Shown: positions 36,770-46,970, counted from the first letter of the stretch. The stretch: DNA of 64,000 nt from Rhodoferax bucti (GCF_005876985.1 NZ_VAHD01000001.1:558001-622000), one strand, 5' to 3'. The notes: generated from the letters alone by a model not told the origin. Program-made: numbers and translations.

Positions 36770-38065
36770 ATGAAAGTCGCCATCGTCGGCTCCGGCATCT
36801 CCGGCTTGGCGGTTGCGCACCGCCTGCGAGGCTTGGTCGACATCACCTTACTGGAAGCGGGCGACTACTTCGGTGGGCATACGCACACGGTGGATGTGAC
36901 ACTGCCCGGCCCCAGCGGCCCGATCACCCATGGGGTGGACACCGGCTTTCTGGTGTTCAATGAGCGTACCTACCCCCAGCTGATTGCACTGTTTGCGGAG
37001 TTGGGCGTGGAAACGGCAAAGTCGGACATGTCCTTCTCGGTGCAGGTGCCCGGAGCCAAGCGTGGCGGTCCCCTGGAGTGGAGCGGCTCGTCGCTGGACA
37101 CCGTGTTCGCCCAGCGCAGCAATTTGGTGAACCCGCGCTTTTTACGCATGCTGCGGGACGTGCTCCGGTTCAATGCCCTGGCCACCGACATTGCGGTACG
37201 CAACGCCGAAAAGGAGCTGATGCAGCCCCTCTCCGAGTTTTTGGTACAGCACCAACTCTCGGCCGAGTTCCGCGACTGGTACTTTCTGCCCATGCTGGGT
37301 TGCATCTGGAGCTGCCCGACCGACCAGATGCTGCAGTTTCCGGTCGCCACCATGATCCGGTTTTGCCACAACCACGGCTTGATCCAGGTGAGCAACCGGC
37401 CCCAGTGGTGGACAGTGACCGGGGGCGCCCGGCACTATGTCGAGAAAATCATCGCAAAGATTGCCGATAAGCGCCTGAATACCCCCGTGCAACACATCGT
37501 CCGTGACGCGCAGGGCGTTTCGCTGAGCATGAACGGGCACACCGAGCGCTTTGACGAAGTCGTGCTGGCCTGCCACTCTGACCAGAGCTTGGCCCTGCTG
37601 GGTGACGCCAGCCCCGCAGAGCGTGAAATATTAAGCGCCATCCGCTACCAGCCCAACCGCGCCGTGCTGCACACCGATACCCGTGTGTTGCCACAAGCCC
37701 GCCGTGCTTGGGCTGCATGGAACTACGAACGCAGCGCAGACGCTGGCCAGGACAGCGCACGGGTCTGCCTGCACTACCTGCTCAACATGTTGCAGCCACT
37801 GCCTTTTGCGCAAAGCGTGGTCGTCTCCCTAAACCCGGTGAGCGACATCGACCCCGCCCTGGTGCATGGCAGTTTTGACTACGCCCACCCGGTGTTTGAC
37901 CTCGCCGCCATTCAAGCGCAGCAACAGGTGCCTGCCCTTCAAGGGCAGCAACACACCTACTTCTGCGGCGCCTGGACGGGCTACGGCTTCCATGAAGACG
38001 GCCTCAAGTCCGGGCTGGAAGTTGCCCGCCTTCTGAAGGCGCGGCTGGGACTGGAAGCCCCCTGA
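36770..38065 (+). CDS. FAD-dependent oxidoreductase (amine oxidase-like)
   Basis: A 431-residue flavoprotein: the dinucleotide-binding motif VAIVGSGISGLAVAHRL is at residues 3-19, the E of LLEAGDYFGGHTHTVDV binds the ribose, and a C-terminal FAD motif reads YFCGAWTGYGFHEDGLKSG. It belongs to the amine-oxidase-like proteins encoded with DUF1365 and CFA-synthase-like genes in many proteobacteria. In some alphaproteobacteria such clusters are linked to singlet-oxygen responses and methylated furan fatty acid synthesis. Acting on fatty acyl chains is a hypothesis here. First gene of an eight-gene run with short or overlapping junctions. Confidence 0.86.
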   Translation: MKVAIVGSGISGLAVAHRLRGLVDITLLEAGDYFGGHTHTVDVTLPGPSGPITHGVDTGFLVFNERTYPQLIALFAELGVETAKSDMSFSVQVPGAKRGGPLEWSGSSLDTVFAQRSNLVNPRFLRMLRDVLRFNALATDIAVRNAEKELMQPLSEFLVQHQLSAEFRDWYFLPMLGCIWSCPTDQMLQFPVATMIRFCHNHGLIQVSNRPQWWTVTGGARHYVEKIIAKIADKRLNTPVQHIVRDAQGVSLSMNGHTERFDEVVLACHSDQSLALLGDASPAEREILSAIRYQPNRAVLHTDTRVLPQARRAWAAWNYERSADAGQDSARVCLHYLLNMLQPLPFAQSVVVSLNPVSDIDPALVHGSFDYAHPVFDLAAIQAQQQVPALQGQQHTYFCGAWTGYGFHEDGLKSGLEVARLLKARLGLEAP

Positions 38066-38079
38066 ACCCATTGCCCACC

Positions 38080-38901
38080 ATGCCCGCCCTCGCTGCTACC
38101 CCAGACCACGCCGTGCCCCTGATCGGCTTTGGGGAGGTGCGGCATGCCCGGCTCAAACCGGTGCGCAATGCCTTTGTCTACGGCACCTACTTTTTGATGC
38201 TGCCCCTGCGCAGCATGGCGCGCCATGGCAGCGGCGCACTCGCGCGCAATCGCTCCGGAGCCCTGAGCTTTTTTGACCGCGACCATGGCGATGGCCGCAC
38301 GCTGGAGCAAGGCGGCGCCCTGGCGTGGTTGGACGAACTGCTGCACCGCGAAGGGGTTGTGGATGCCATCGGCGAGGTCTGGCTGCACTGTTATCCACGG
38401 GTGCTGGGTTTCACCTTCAAACCGGTGAGCTTCTGGTACTGCCACCGGGCAGATGGCAGCCTGCGCGCTATTCTGGTGGAGGTGAACAACACCTTCGGCG
38501 AGCGGCACTGCTACCTGCTGGACCAGCCCCGCTACGGGCAGGAGCTGCGGGCAGACAAGGTCTTCCACGTGTCCCCCTTCTGCCCGGTCGAAGGCGGGTA
38601 CCGCTTCCGCTTCATGCTCACCGCCGACCGCAGCCGCACGGTGGCGCGTATTGACTACGACGATGCCCACGGCCCCTTAATAGAAACCAGCGTGAGCGGC
38701 AAACTTGAAGCGTTGACTGCTGCAAGCCAGCGCCACGCTCTGTGGCACTACCCCGCCATGACGCTGGGCGTGGTAGCCCGCATCCACTGGCAGGCCCTCA
38801 AGCTGTGGATCAAAAAAGTGCCTTTCTTCCGCAAGCCTGTGCCTCCGGTGCTGCTGACCACCCGCCAACCCTTGGCTGCCCGCACGACCGATACCCCTTG
38901 A
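38080..38901 (+). CDS. DUF1365 domain-containing protein
   Basis: A 273-residue DUF1365 protein of unknown biochemical role, always found with the flavoprotein and CFA-like genes of this cluster. Family stretches are GEVRHARLKPVRNAFVYG near the start, NRSGALSFFDRDHGDG, and LGFTFKPVSFWYCH. ATG 38080 is preferred to the in-frame TTG at 38071; the ribosome site is weak for both. It starts 14 bases after the flavoprotein stop. No signal peptide; a hydrophobic stretch near residue 235 is too weak to call a membrane helix. Confidence 0.88.
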   Translation: MPALAATPDHAVPLIGFGEVRHARLKPVRNAFVYGTYFLMLPLRSMARHGSGALARNRSGALSFFDRDHGDGRTLEQGGALAWLDELLHREGVVDAIGEVWLHCYPRVLGFTFKPVSFWYCHRADGSLRAILVEVNNTFGERHCYLLDQPRYGQELRADKVFHVSPFCPVEGGYRFRFMLTADRSRTVARIDYDDAHGPLIETSVSGKLEALTAASQRHALWHYPAMTLGVVARIHWQALKLWIKKVPFFRKPVPPVLLTTRQPLAARTTDTP

Positions 38902-38908
38902 CTCTGAA

Positions 38909-40165
38909 ATGCAAGAGACCGATATGAACACCAACACCCTGAACCCCAGTGTGGCCACCCAGCCGTCCACCGCCCTGCCCCCCGGCACACCGGCCGCTGC
39001 CCGCACCGTGTTCAAGCTGCTGCGCCAACTGCGCCACGGCAGCCTGACCGTGCAGTTGCCCGACGGCAGCGCGCATCGCTTTGGCGGTGACGCCACCCCG
39101 CACGCCAGCCTGGTGCTGCACAACTGGAAGGTCTGCGGCGCCGCTCTCAAGTCCGGCGACATCGGCTTTGCCGAAGGCTTTATCGCCGGCGACTGGACCA
39201 CCCCCAACCTCACCGAGCTGCTTCGGGTGCTGGTGAAAAACCGGGCTGAAGTCGAGGGCGTGATCTACGGTAGCTGGGCCGGGCGCTTGCTCTACCGCAT
39301 CAAGCACCTGTTGAACCGCAACACCAAGGCCAATAGCCAGAAAAACATCCACGCGCACTACGACCTGGGCAACGCGTTTTACAGCCTGTGGCTGGACGAC
39401 ACGATGAACTACTCCTCCGCGCTGTTCAGCTCCAACCTGGCACAGCCCATGGCATCCGCCCAAAAAGCCAAAGTACGCCGCGCCCTGGAAGAGACCGGTG
39501 TGCAAGCTGGCGACCGGGTGCTGGAAATCGGCTGCGGTTGGGGCGCGTTGGCCGAAATGGCCACGACCGAATTCAAAGCGCACCTCACCGGCGTGACCCT
39601 GAGCACCGAGCAACTCGCCTTCGCCCAAGACCGCATGCGCAAACTGGGTGTGCAAAACCAAGCCGACTTGCGGCTGCAGGACTACCGCGACATCTCGGAC
39701 GCGCCCTTCGACGCCATCTGCTCCATTGAAATGGTCGAGGCCGTAGGCCGCGAATACTGGCCCACCTACTTCGCCACCATCGCCAACAAACTCAAGGCAG
39801 GCGGACGCGCCTGCATCCAGAGCATCGTGATCGACGACGCCCTGTTTGCCCGCTACATCGGCTCCACCGACTTCATCCAGCAGTACATCTTCCCCGGTGG
39901 CTGCCTGCCCTGCCCCCAAGAATTCCGCGCCCATGCACGGGCTGCGGGCCTGGATGTGGTGAACGAACTCTCGTTCGGCCACGACTACGCCGAAACCCTC
40001 AAGCGCTGGCGCGACGCCTTTCTGGAAAAGCGCGCTGACGTACTGACCAAGGGCTTCGATGAGCGCTTCATGCGCATCTGGGAGTTCTACCTCTGCTACT
40101 GCGAGGCGGCATTCCTTGAAGACAACATCGATGTCGTGCAGTACACCCTGCGCAAGCCGGACTGA
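38909..40165 (+). CDS. cyclopropane-fatty-acyl-phospholipid synthase-like methyltransferase
   Basis: A 418-residue SAM-dependent methyltransferase of the CFA synthase family, which methylates double bonds of membrane phospholipid acyl chains. The N-terminal lipid-binding domain has GFAEGFIAGDW; the core has HYDLGNAFYSLWLD, the SAM loop VLEIGCGWGAL near residue 204, SIEMVEAVGREYW, and IFPGGCLP. The catalytic region is intact. Context allows either a true CFA synthase or a UfaM-type enzyme that adds a methyl without ring closure; sequence inspection cannot decide. ATG 38924 is a possible alternative start with AGAGA upstream. Confidence 0.9.
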   Translation: MQETDMNTNTLNPSVATQPSTALPPGTPAAARTVFKLLRQLRHGSLTVQLPDGSAHRFGGDATPHASLVLHNWKVCGAALKSGDIGFAEGFIAGDWTTPNLTELLRVLVKNRAEVEGVIYGSWAGRLLYRIKHLLNRNTKANSQKNIHAHYDLGNAFYSLWLDDTMNYSSALFSSNLAQPMASAQKAKVRRALEETGVQAGDRVLEIGCGWGALAEMATTEFKAHLTGVTLSTEQLAFAQDRMRKLGVQNQADLRLQDYRDISDAPFDAICSIEMVEAVGREYWPTYFATIANKLKAGGRACIQSIVIDDALFARYIGSTDFIQQYIFPGGCLPCPQEFRAHARAAGLDVVNELSFGHDYAETLKRWRDAFLEKRADVLTKGFDERFMRIWEFYLCYCEAAFLEDNIDVVQYTLRKPD

Positions 40166-40199
40166 GCGCCAGCCCGCCCCACCACCGAAGCTGCCCACC

Positions 40200-40790
40200 A
40201 TGCACCACCCCGCCCCGCGCCCCCCCTTGCTCGCCCGCCGCAGCCTGCTCGCGCTGGGTGCGGCCGCCAGCCTGCCCCTGCTGGCAAGTACAACCGTGGC
40301 ACAAACCGGCGCGACGCAGCCCCCCGAAGTGAGCAGCGAACTACCGGGCGCCACCTTGGCCGGCAGCACCCGCATGCGCTTTTTCGGGCTCAACATTTAC
40401 GACGCCCGCCTGTGGGTCACCCCCGGCTTCAAGCCCGCCACCTACGGGCAGCACCCTTTCGCCTTGGAGCTGGGCTACCTGCGGAGCCTGAGCGGAAGCG
40501 CCATCGCCCAACGCTCCCTCGACGAAATGCGGCGCAGCGGCCCCATCGCCCCGGACACCGCCGAGCGCTGGCTGGCCGCCATGAACGCCGCGTTTCCAGA
40601 TGTGAAGGCGGGCGACCGCATCACCGGCCTGCACACGCCCGGCCAAGGGGCGCGTTTCTGGTTCAACGGCCAGCCCCGGCCGGCGGTCAAAGACGCTGAC
40701 TTCAGCCGCGCATTCTTCGGCATCTGGTTGGCCGACACCACCAGCGAACCCCGCTTGCGCACCGAGCTGTTGTCCGGCCTCGCACCATGA
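40200..40790 (+). CDS. chalcone isomerase-like exported protein
   Basis: A 196-residue product with an N-terminal LARRSLLALGAAASLPLLAS segment, a twin-arginine-like signal cut probably after VAQ near residue 36. The mature domain has the bacterial chalcone-isomerase-like pattern: MRFFGLNIYDARLWV, LGYLRSLSGSAIAQRSLDEM, and FFGIWLADTTSEPRLRTELL. It should bind fatty acids or act in the periplasm; true chalcone isomerase activity is not implied. The start at ATG 40200 follows the methyltransferase stop by 34 bases. Its stop overlaps the MFS start (ATGA). Confidence 0.8.
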   Translation: MHHPAPRPPLLARRSLLALGAAASLPLLASTTVAQTGATQPPEVSSELPGATLAGSTRMRFFGLNIYDARLWVTPGFKPATYGQHPFALELGYLRSLSGSAIAQRSLDEMRRSGPIAPDTAERWLAAMNAAFPDVKAGDRITGLHTPGQGARFWFNGQPRPAVKDADFSRAFFGIWLADTTSEPRLRTELLSGLAP

Positions 40791-42064
40791 GCCCACTCGC
40801 CCACACCCTGCCTGCCCCACAGGGCTGGCGCTATGGGCTGATGGGCCTGCCGCTGGCGTTTGTGGCCTTGCCGCTGTATGTCACCCTGCCCAACCACTAT
40901 GCCAAGGCCTTCGGGGTACCGCTGGCGGCGCTGGGTGCGGTGCTGCTGCTGGCCCGCTTGCTGGATGCACTCATCGACCCGCTACTGGGCCGCTGGAGCG
41001 ACCGGCTGTACCGCCGCGGGGCAGGCACCTTGCTCCAACGGGCGGCAGTGGCCTGCGCTTTGCTGGGGGCGGGCTTCTATTTGCTGTTTTTCCCGCAGGT
41101 GCAAGGCACCGATGCCTTGTTGCTCTGGGCTACCGTGAGCCTGCTGGTGACCTACGCCGCCTACAGTTTTCTCAGCATCAGCCACCAAAGCTGGGGCGCC
41201 ATGCTGGGAGGAGATGAACACTACCGCAGCCGCATCGTTGCCTGGCGGGAAGGTTTAGGTCTGGCAGGGGTCGTTTTAGCGTCAATTCTGCCTCTAGCCC
41301 TCGGCTTATCTGCGACTTCTGCTACTTTTTTAATAGCACTCACTGCAGGATGGTGGGCGTGGAGCCGCGCCCCCCGCCCACAGGTACCGCAGCCTGAGCG
41401 GCACGCCACGTCACCCACCCCCGACACCTCCATCTGGCAGCCCTTTCGCCGCCCCGCGTTCCGCGCTTTGCTGGCCGTGTTTGTGGTGAACGGCATTGCC
41501 AGCGCCATCCCCGCCACGCTGATTCTGTTTTTTGTGCAAGACCGGCTTCAGGCCGCGCCCCAGAGCGAGCCGCTGTTTTTGGGCAGCTACTTCGTGTGTG
41601 CGGCGCTCGCCATTCCACTGTGGCTCAAGCTGGTGGCGCGCATCGGGCTGGCTCGCACCTGGTTGGCGGGCATGGGCTTGTCGATCGCCGTGTTTGTGTT
41701 CGCCGCCGGGCTGGGCGCGGGGGACACGCTGCCGTTTGTTCTGGTGTGCGCGCTCTCCGGCGTGGCGCTGGGTACCGACCTCACCATCCCCGGCGCGCTG
41801 TTGGCGGGCGTCATCGCCGGCAGTGGTGACCGTGGCCACGCCGAGGGCGCCTACTTCGGCTGGTGGAACTTTGCCACCAAACTCAACCTCGCCCTGGCCG
41901 CCGGCGTGGCCCTGCCCGCGCTGGCGTGGCTGGGCTACACCCCCGGCGCGCGGGATGCGCAGGCGCTCAACACCCTCACATTCGCCTACTGCCTGCTGCC
42001 CTGTGCCTTGAAAGCCGTGGCGGCACTTCTGCTCACCACCCTTGTTCTGCGGAGGTCCCCATGA
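40787..42064 (+). CDS. MFS transporter of the GPH/MelB type
   Basis: A 425-residue inner-membrane carrier with about twelve hydrophobic helices. LARLLDALIDPLLGRWSDR near residue 50 is the loop 2-3 signature of the GPH cation symporter branch of MFS, and a second-half counterpart GTDLTIPGALLAGVIAG is present. The substrate is unknown; relatives sit in the same lipid-type clusters. It overlaps neighbours on both sides by ATGA. A copy of the dispersed repeat (41311-41337) codes for part of a membrane helix. Confidence 0.87.
   Translation: MSPLAHTLPAPQGWRYGLMGLPLAFVALPLYVTLPNHYAKAFGVPLAALGAVLLLARLLDALIDPLLGRWSDRLYRRGAGTLLQRAAVACALLGAGFYLLFFPQVQGTDALLLWATVSLLVTYAAYSFLSISHQSWGAMLGGDEHYRSRIVAWREGLGLAGVVLASILPLALGLSATSATFLIALTAGWWAWSRAPRPQVPQPERHATSPTPDTSIWQPFRRPAFRALLAVFVVNGIASAIPATLILFFVQDRLQAAPQSEPLFLGSYFVCAALAIPLWLKLVARIGLARTWLAGMGLSIAVFVFAAGLGAGDTLPFVLVCALSGVALGTDLTIPGALLAGVIAGSGDRGHAEGAYFGWWNFATKLNLALAAGVALPALAWLGYTPGARDAQALNTLTFAYCLLPCALKAVAALLLTTLVLRRSP
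41311..41337 (+). repeat. dispersed 27-bp element, copy C (inside a coding region)
   Basis: TGCGACTTCT plus core GCTACTTTTTTAATAGC. Ends and spacing match the other copies though the interior is diverged. It is translated as ATSATFLIA within a membrane helix of the MFS carrier, in the same frame as the other coding copies. Confidence 0.5.
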
Positions 42065-42594
42065 AACGACGCCTACTCCTCGCTGCCGCCACCGGCAGCG
42101 CCCTGGTGCTGGGGGGCTGCGCCTCCCAACACATCGACCAGTACCGCGCCGAGAAGCCGGAGCTGGACCTCCAAAACTACTTCAACGGCACGCTGGATGC
42201 CTATGGCGTCTTCACCGACCGCTCGGGTGCCGTGGTCAAGCGCTTCACCGTCGTCATGCGCTGCAGCTGGCAAGGCAACGAGGGCGTGTTGGATGAAGAC
42301 TTCACCTACTCTGACGGCAGCACGCAAAAGCGCGTCTGGCGCCTCACCAAGCTGCCGGATGGCAAGTACACCGGCACCGCCGGCGATGTGGTCGGCACCG
42401 CACAGGGCCAGGCACGCGGCAATGCGTTTTTCTGGACCTACACCCTGAGCCTGCCGGTGGATGGAAAAGTCTACGACGTTCAGTTTGCCGACTGGATGTA
42501 CCTGATGACCGACAAAGTCATGCTCAACAAGGCCACCATGCGCAAATTCGGGGTGACGCTGGGCGAAGTCACGCTGTCGTTCACCAAGCGCTAA
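42061..42594 (+). CDS. DUF3833 family lipoprotein
   Basis: A 177-residue lipoprotein: MKRRLLLAAATGSALVLGGC carries a lipobox with Cys at 20. The mature part is a DUF3833 domain (LDLQNYFNGTLDAYGVFTDR near 35-55 and DWMYLMTDKVMLNKATMRKFG, ends given), a lipocalin-like beta fold of unknown function found in the same clusters as CFA-like enzymes. GGAGG lies five bases before ATG 42061, the strongest ribosome site in the operon. The start overlaps the MFS stop by four bases. Confidence 0.9.
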   Translation: MKRRLLLAAATGSALVLGGCASQHIDQYRAEKPELDLQNYFNGTLDAYGVFTDRSGAVVKRFTVVMRCSWQGNEGVLDEDFTYSDGSTQKRVWRLTKLPDGKYTGTAGDVVGTAQGQARGNAFFWTYTLSLPVDGKVYDVQFADWMYLMTDKVMLNKATMRKFGVTLGEVTLSFTKR

Positions 42595-42599
42595 TTTTT

Positions 42600-43451
42600 A
42601 TGCCAAAACAAGCATTTGCCCAGAACCAGCCTGCGCCATACGCTACTAAAACAGTAGCAAAAAGACGTGCAAGGGGTTTCTTTGCGCCGCTGAACCCGCC
42701 CATTCAGGATTGGCAGGGCAAGTCGGTGTGGATCGTTGGAGCCTCCAGCGGCATCGGGGAGGCCACCGCCTCCACCCTGCACGCATTGGGTGCACAGGTG
42801 ACCGTGTCTGCCCGCAAAGAGGCCGCCTTGCAAGACTTTGTCGCCCGCCACCCCGGCAGCCGCGCACTGGTGCTGGACGCCGCCGACCCGGCGGCAGTGC
42901 AAGCCGCCGCCCACACACTGCTAGCCGCCGGCCCGCTGGACTGCGTGATCTACTGCGCCGGCCACTACAACGCCATGCGCGCCTTTACGCTGGATGTGCC
43001 CGACATGGAGCGCCACCTGCAAGTGAACTACACCGGCGCACTTTATGTATTGCAAGCCGTGATACCGGCCCTGCTGGCACAGGGCCACGGCCACATCAGC
43101 CTGGTGGGCAGTGTGGCCGGCTACCGCGGCCTGCCCAACAGCTTGGCATATGGCCCTACCAAGGCCGCCCTCATCAACCTGGCCGAAACCCTGTACCTCG
43201 ATTTGCAAGCCCATGGCGTGGGCGTGTCGCTCATCAGCCCGGGCTTTGTACAAACCCCACTCACCGCCAACAACGCCTTTGCCATGCCCGCCCTGATCAC
43301 CCCCGCCCAAGCAGCGCAAGCCATGGTGAAGGGCTGGGCCCAAGGGCGGTTTGAAATCCACTTCCCCAAACGGTTTACCCTGTGGATGCAACTGCTGCGT
43401 CTGCTGCCCGACCGTTTGTTTTTCGCGCTGGTGAAACGCGCCACCTTATGA
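42600..43451 (+). CDS. short-chain dehydrogenase/reductase with an unusual N-terminal extension
   Basis: A 283-residue SDR: nucleotide motif VWIVGASSGIGEATA near residue 43, catalytic Ser in LVGSVAGY and YGPTK near 180, both intact. The usual start for such proteins lies around LNPPIQDWQGK; that position is CTG (42690), and the only ATG is 30 codons upstream at 42600. The added residues are encoded partly by a dispersed repeat copy. Either the protein has a low-complexity leader or translation begins at CTG. It sits five bases after the DUF3833 gene and overlaps the next gene by four. Confidence 0.87.
   Translation: MPKQAFAQNQPAPYATKTVAKRRARGFFAPLNPPIQDWQGKSVWIVGASSGIGEATASTLHALGAQVTVSARKEAALQDFVARHPGSRALVLDAADPAAVQAAAHTLLAAGPLDCVIYCAGHYNAMRAFTLDVPDMERHLQVNYTGALYVLQAVIPALLAQGHGHISLVGSVAGYRGLPNSLAYGPTKAALINLAETLYLDLQAHGVGVSLISPGFVQTPLTANNAFAMPALITPAQAAQAMVKGWAQGRFEIHFPKRFTLWMQLLRLLPDRLFFALVKRATL
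42632..42658 (+). repeat. dispersed 27-bp element, copy D (inside the SDR N-terminal extension)
   Basis: TGCGCCATAC plus core GCTACTAAAACAGTAGC, whose GCTACT/AGTAGC arms pair perfectly over six bases. Translated as APYATKTVA in the SDR leader, same frame as copies A and C. Confidence 0.6.
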
Positions 43452-43912
43452 ACGCATCACCCACCCACGCGCCCGTCGACCCCCACCACGCCGCCGTGCA
43501 GCGGATGGTGGACTTCTTTGAGCACATCACACCGCAAACGGTGGCCGAGCTGCCGCAGATTTACGCCCCCGGCGCCCGCTTCAAAGACCCGTTCAATGAC
43601 GTGACCGGGCTGCCCGACATCCAGCGCATATTCAGGCACATGTTTGTGGCACTGGATCAACCCCGGTTTGTGGTGCTGGAGCGGGTGGTGCAGGGCTCGC
43701 AGTGTTTTCTAACCTGGGAATTCCGCTTCCGGTTCAAGCGCTTTTCGCCGGGCACCGAGCAAGTCATTCTGGGCGCCACCCACGTGGTGTTCAACGAGGC
43801 GGGTTTGGTAACTTTGCACCGCGACTACTGGGATGCGGCCGAGGAGTTGTACGAAAAACTACCGCTGGTCGGCGGCCTGATGCGCTGGCTGAAAAAGCGG
43901 GCCAACAGCTGA
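43448..43912 (+). CDS. NTF2-like (SnoaL-type) protein
   Basis: A 154-residue alpha+beta cone-fold protein: VQRMVDFFEHITPQTVAELPQIYAPGARFKDPFNDVTG (given by its ends) is typical of SnoaL/NTF2-like proteins; the later FRFKRFSPGTEQVILGATHVVFN forms the sheet. No signal peptide. Family members are small hydrolases, isomerases or ligand binders, so function is open. The start at ATG 43448 overlaps the SDR stop (ATGA). It appears to be the last gene of the flavoprotein-to-NTF2 operon. Confidence 0.82.
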   Translation: MNASPTHAPVDPHHAAVQRMVDFFEHITPQTVAELPQIYAPGARFKDPFNDVTGLPDIQRIFRHMFVALDQPRFVVLERVVQGSQCFLTWEFRFRFKRFSPGTEQVILGATHVVFNEAGLVTLHRDYWDAAEELYEKLPLVGGLMRWLKKRANS

Positions 43913-43928
43913 CGCACCGCCCACATGC

Positions 43929-43944
43929 GGCGCCTCAAGGCGCC
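43929..43944. terminator. short GC hairpin between convergent genes
   Basis: GGCGCCT-CA-AGGCGCC, seven perfect pairs around two bases, lies between the NTF2-like stop and the zinc-ribbon stop. No T run follows on either strand, so it may stabilise RNA ends rather than terminate on its own. Confidence 0.35.
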
Positions 43945-44166
43945 TCATTGCGGGGTGATTTCCAGCGGCGTGCGTTGGCTGGGCTGAAAGTCCGCCTGCC
44001 GGCGCGGCTCCCACCACGCCCGCAGGCTGGGGAACACATTGCGGCAGCCGGTGCATTTGTACTGCCCCGTGGCTTTGAGATCGCCGTTGGCGGCCCGCGC
44101 AATCACTGGCTGGTAGTTGGTGGCCCCGCATTCGCGGCATTTATAGACAGTTTTATATGTCGGCAT
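43945..44166 (-). CDS. small zinc-ribbon protein
   Basis: A 73-residue protein beginning MPTYKTVYKCRECGATNYQP with CREC and, 30 residues on, CTGC, forming a four-cysteine zinc ribbon. The rest is basic and tryptophan-bearing (RAWWEPRRQ). ATG 44166 matches the start of the ribbon; an upstream extension of 22 codons is unlikely. Function unknown; such ribbons bind nucleic acid or protein partners. Convergent with the NTF2-like gene and about 110 bases downstream of the GST gene on the same strand. Confidence 0.75.
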   Translation of the reverse strand: MPTYKTVYKCRECGATNYQPVIARAANGDLKATGQYKCTGCRNVFPSLRAWWEPRRQADFQPSQRTPLEITPQ

Positions 44167-44273
44167 AGTGGGCAGACTGTAAATAGTCCGCCCGGCTTTG
44201 GCGAGGGCATTTGTGTAATGCCTTGTAAGCACGCGGCTTGCAGCCGCATTCGGGCTGCCAGGCCGCGCCGTTC

Positions 44274-44888
44274 TTAGGCCGGCAGAGTGTCGGCAAAGCT
44301 GGGGCGCTGCGCCAGCTTTTCATAGAGCTTGGCGAGCCCGGGGTGGTCGTCACGCCACTGAATATCCGGAAAACGGAAGTCCAGATACCCCAGCGCACAA
44401 CCCACCGCAATATCGGCCAGGGTCAGGTGAATGCCGGCGCAAAACGATTTGTCCCCCAGGCCACGGGCCATCGCTTTAAGGGCATCGTGCACTTTGAGCA
44501 TCTGGCGGTCGATCCAGACCTGGCTGCGCTGGGCCTCGGTACGGCCGGGCCAGGTGGCCTCCAGGCGGGCCAGAATGGCCGCTTCCATCAGGCCATCGGC
44601 CAGCGCTTCCCAGGTTTTGATTTCAGCCCGCTCGCGGCCTACGGTTGGAATCAGCTTGCCCACGGGGGACAAGGTGTCGAGGTACTCCACGATCACGCGG
44701 GAATCAAACAGCGCCTCGGCCCCTTCCATCACCAGGCAGGGCACTTTGCCCAGCGGGTTGGAGTCGGCGATGCGAGTGTCCGCACCCCACACGTCTTCCA
44801 GAATGAAGGTGAAATCGAGCTTCTTCTCGGCCATTACTACGCGGACTTTGCGAACGAAGGGGCTGGAAGTGGAACCGATGAGTTTCAT
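44274..44888 (-). CDS. glutathione S-transferase
   Basis: A 204-residue soluble GST. The N-terminal thioredoxin-like domain has the catalytic-region STSSPFVRKVRVVMAEK and the cis-proline GKVPCLV at about residue 49, with glutathione-binding DSRVIVEYL. The helical C-terminal domain has LTLADIAVGCALGYLDFRFPD. This is the YibF-like branch; the physiological substrate is unknown. Divergent from purB over about 96 bases. Confidence 0.92.
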   Translation of the reverse strand: MKLIGSTSSPFVRKVRVVMAEKKLDFTFILEDVWGADTRIADSNPLGKVPCLVMEGAEALFDSRVIVEYLDTLSPVGKLIPTVGRERAEIKTWEALADGLMEAAILARLEATWPGRTEAQRSQVWIDRQMLKVHDALKAMARGLGDKSFCAGIHLTLADIAVGCALGYLDFRFPDIQWRDDHPGLAKLYEKLAQRPSFADTLPA

Positions 44889-44909
44889 GTGGACTTTGCT
44901 GTGACTTGA

Positions 44910-46363
<1,454 letters not shown>

Positions 46364-46364
<1 letters not shown>

Positions 46365-46924
46365 TGGCACTCAAATCCACCATCTACAAAGCCAATCTGC
46401 AGATTGCAGACATTGAAAACAGCTACTACGCGGACCACGCGCTCACACTGGCTCGCCACCCGAGCGAGACCGATGAACGCATGATGGTGCGCTTGGTGGC
46501 CTTGGCTTTCAATGCCCACAAGCTGCAGAGCGTGTGCAATGGCGATGGCACGCTGGCCTTTGGGGCGGGCCTGTCCGATCCGGAAGATCCGGATGTGTCA
46601 CTCACTGATTTCACCGGGCAGAAGCGCCTGTGGATCGAGGTGGGCCAGCCCGAAGACAAGCCGATTTCCAAAGCCTGTAACAAAGCAGATAGCGTATTGC
46701 TCTATCCCTTTGCCCACTCGGCGGACATCTGGTGGAAAGGCATTGAGACCAAGCTCACTCGCCTGGACAAATTGCAGGTGTGGCGCATCCCGTCCGTGAC
46801 CTCCCAGGCCTTGGCCAAGCTGGCGGCGCGCAGCATGCAGCTGCAAGCTACGGTCCAAGAGGGAGTGTTGATGCTAGGGGACGGCAGCAGCACCGTCGAT
46901 ATCGAGCCGATCCGCTGGAAGTAA
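46364..46924 (+). CDS. yaeQ: YaeQ family protein
   Basis: A 186-residue YaeQ protein, a conserved PD-(D/E)XK-like fold without a settled function. Typical segments are MALKSTIYKANLQIADIENSYYADHALTLARHPSETDERMMVR (given by its ends), GLSDPEDPDVSL, WIEVGQPEDKPI and a C-terminal WR-type strand. It starts one base inside the purB stop, so it is probably cotranscribed. Confidence 0.93.
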
Positions 46925-46970
46925 CGGGTTCAGCACAAGGGCCAAATCGGCCACTAGCGCAGGTGGAATC

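Noticed and set aside
38810-40396. 528-codon open frame antisense to the CFA-like gene
   Set aside because: Glycine/valine-rich shadow without motifs; no promoter or ribosome site.
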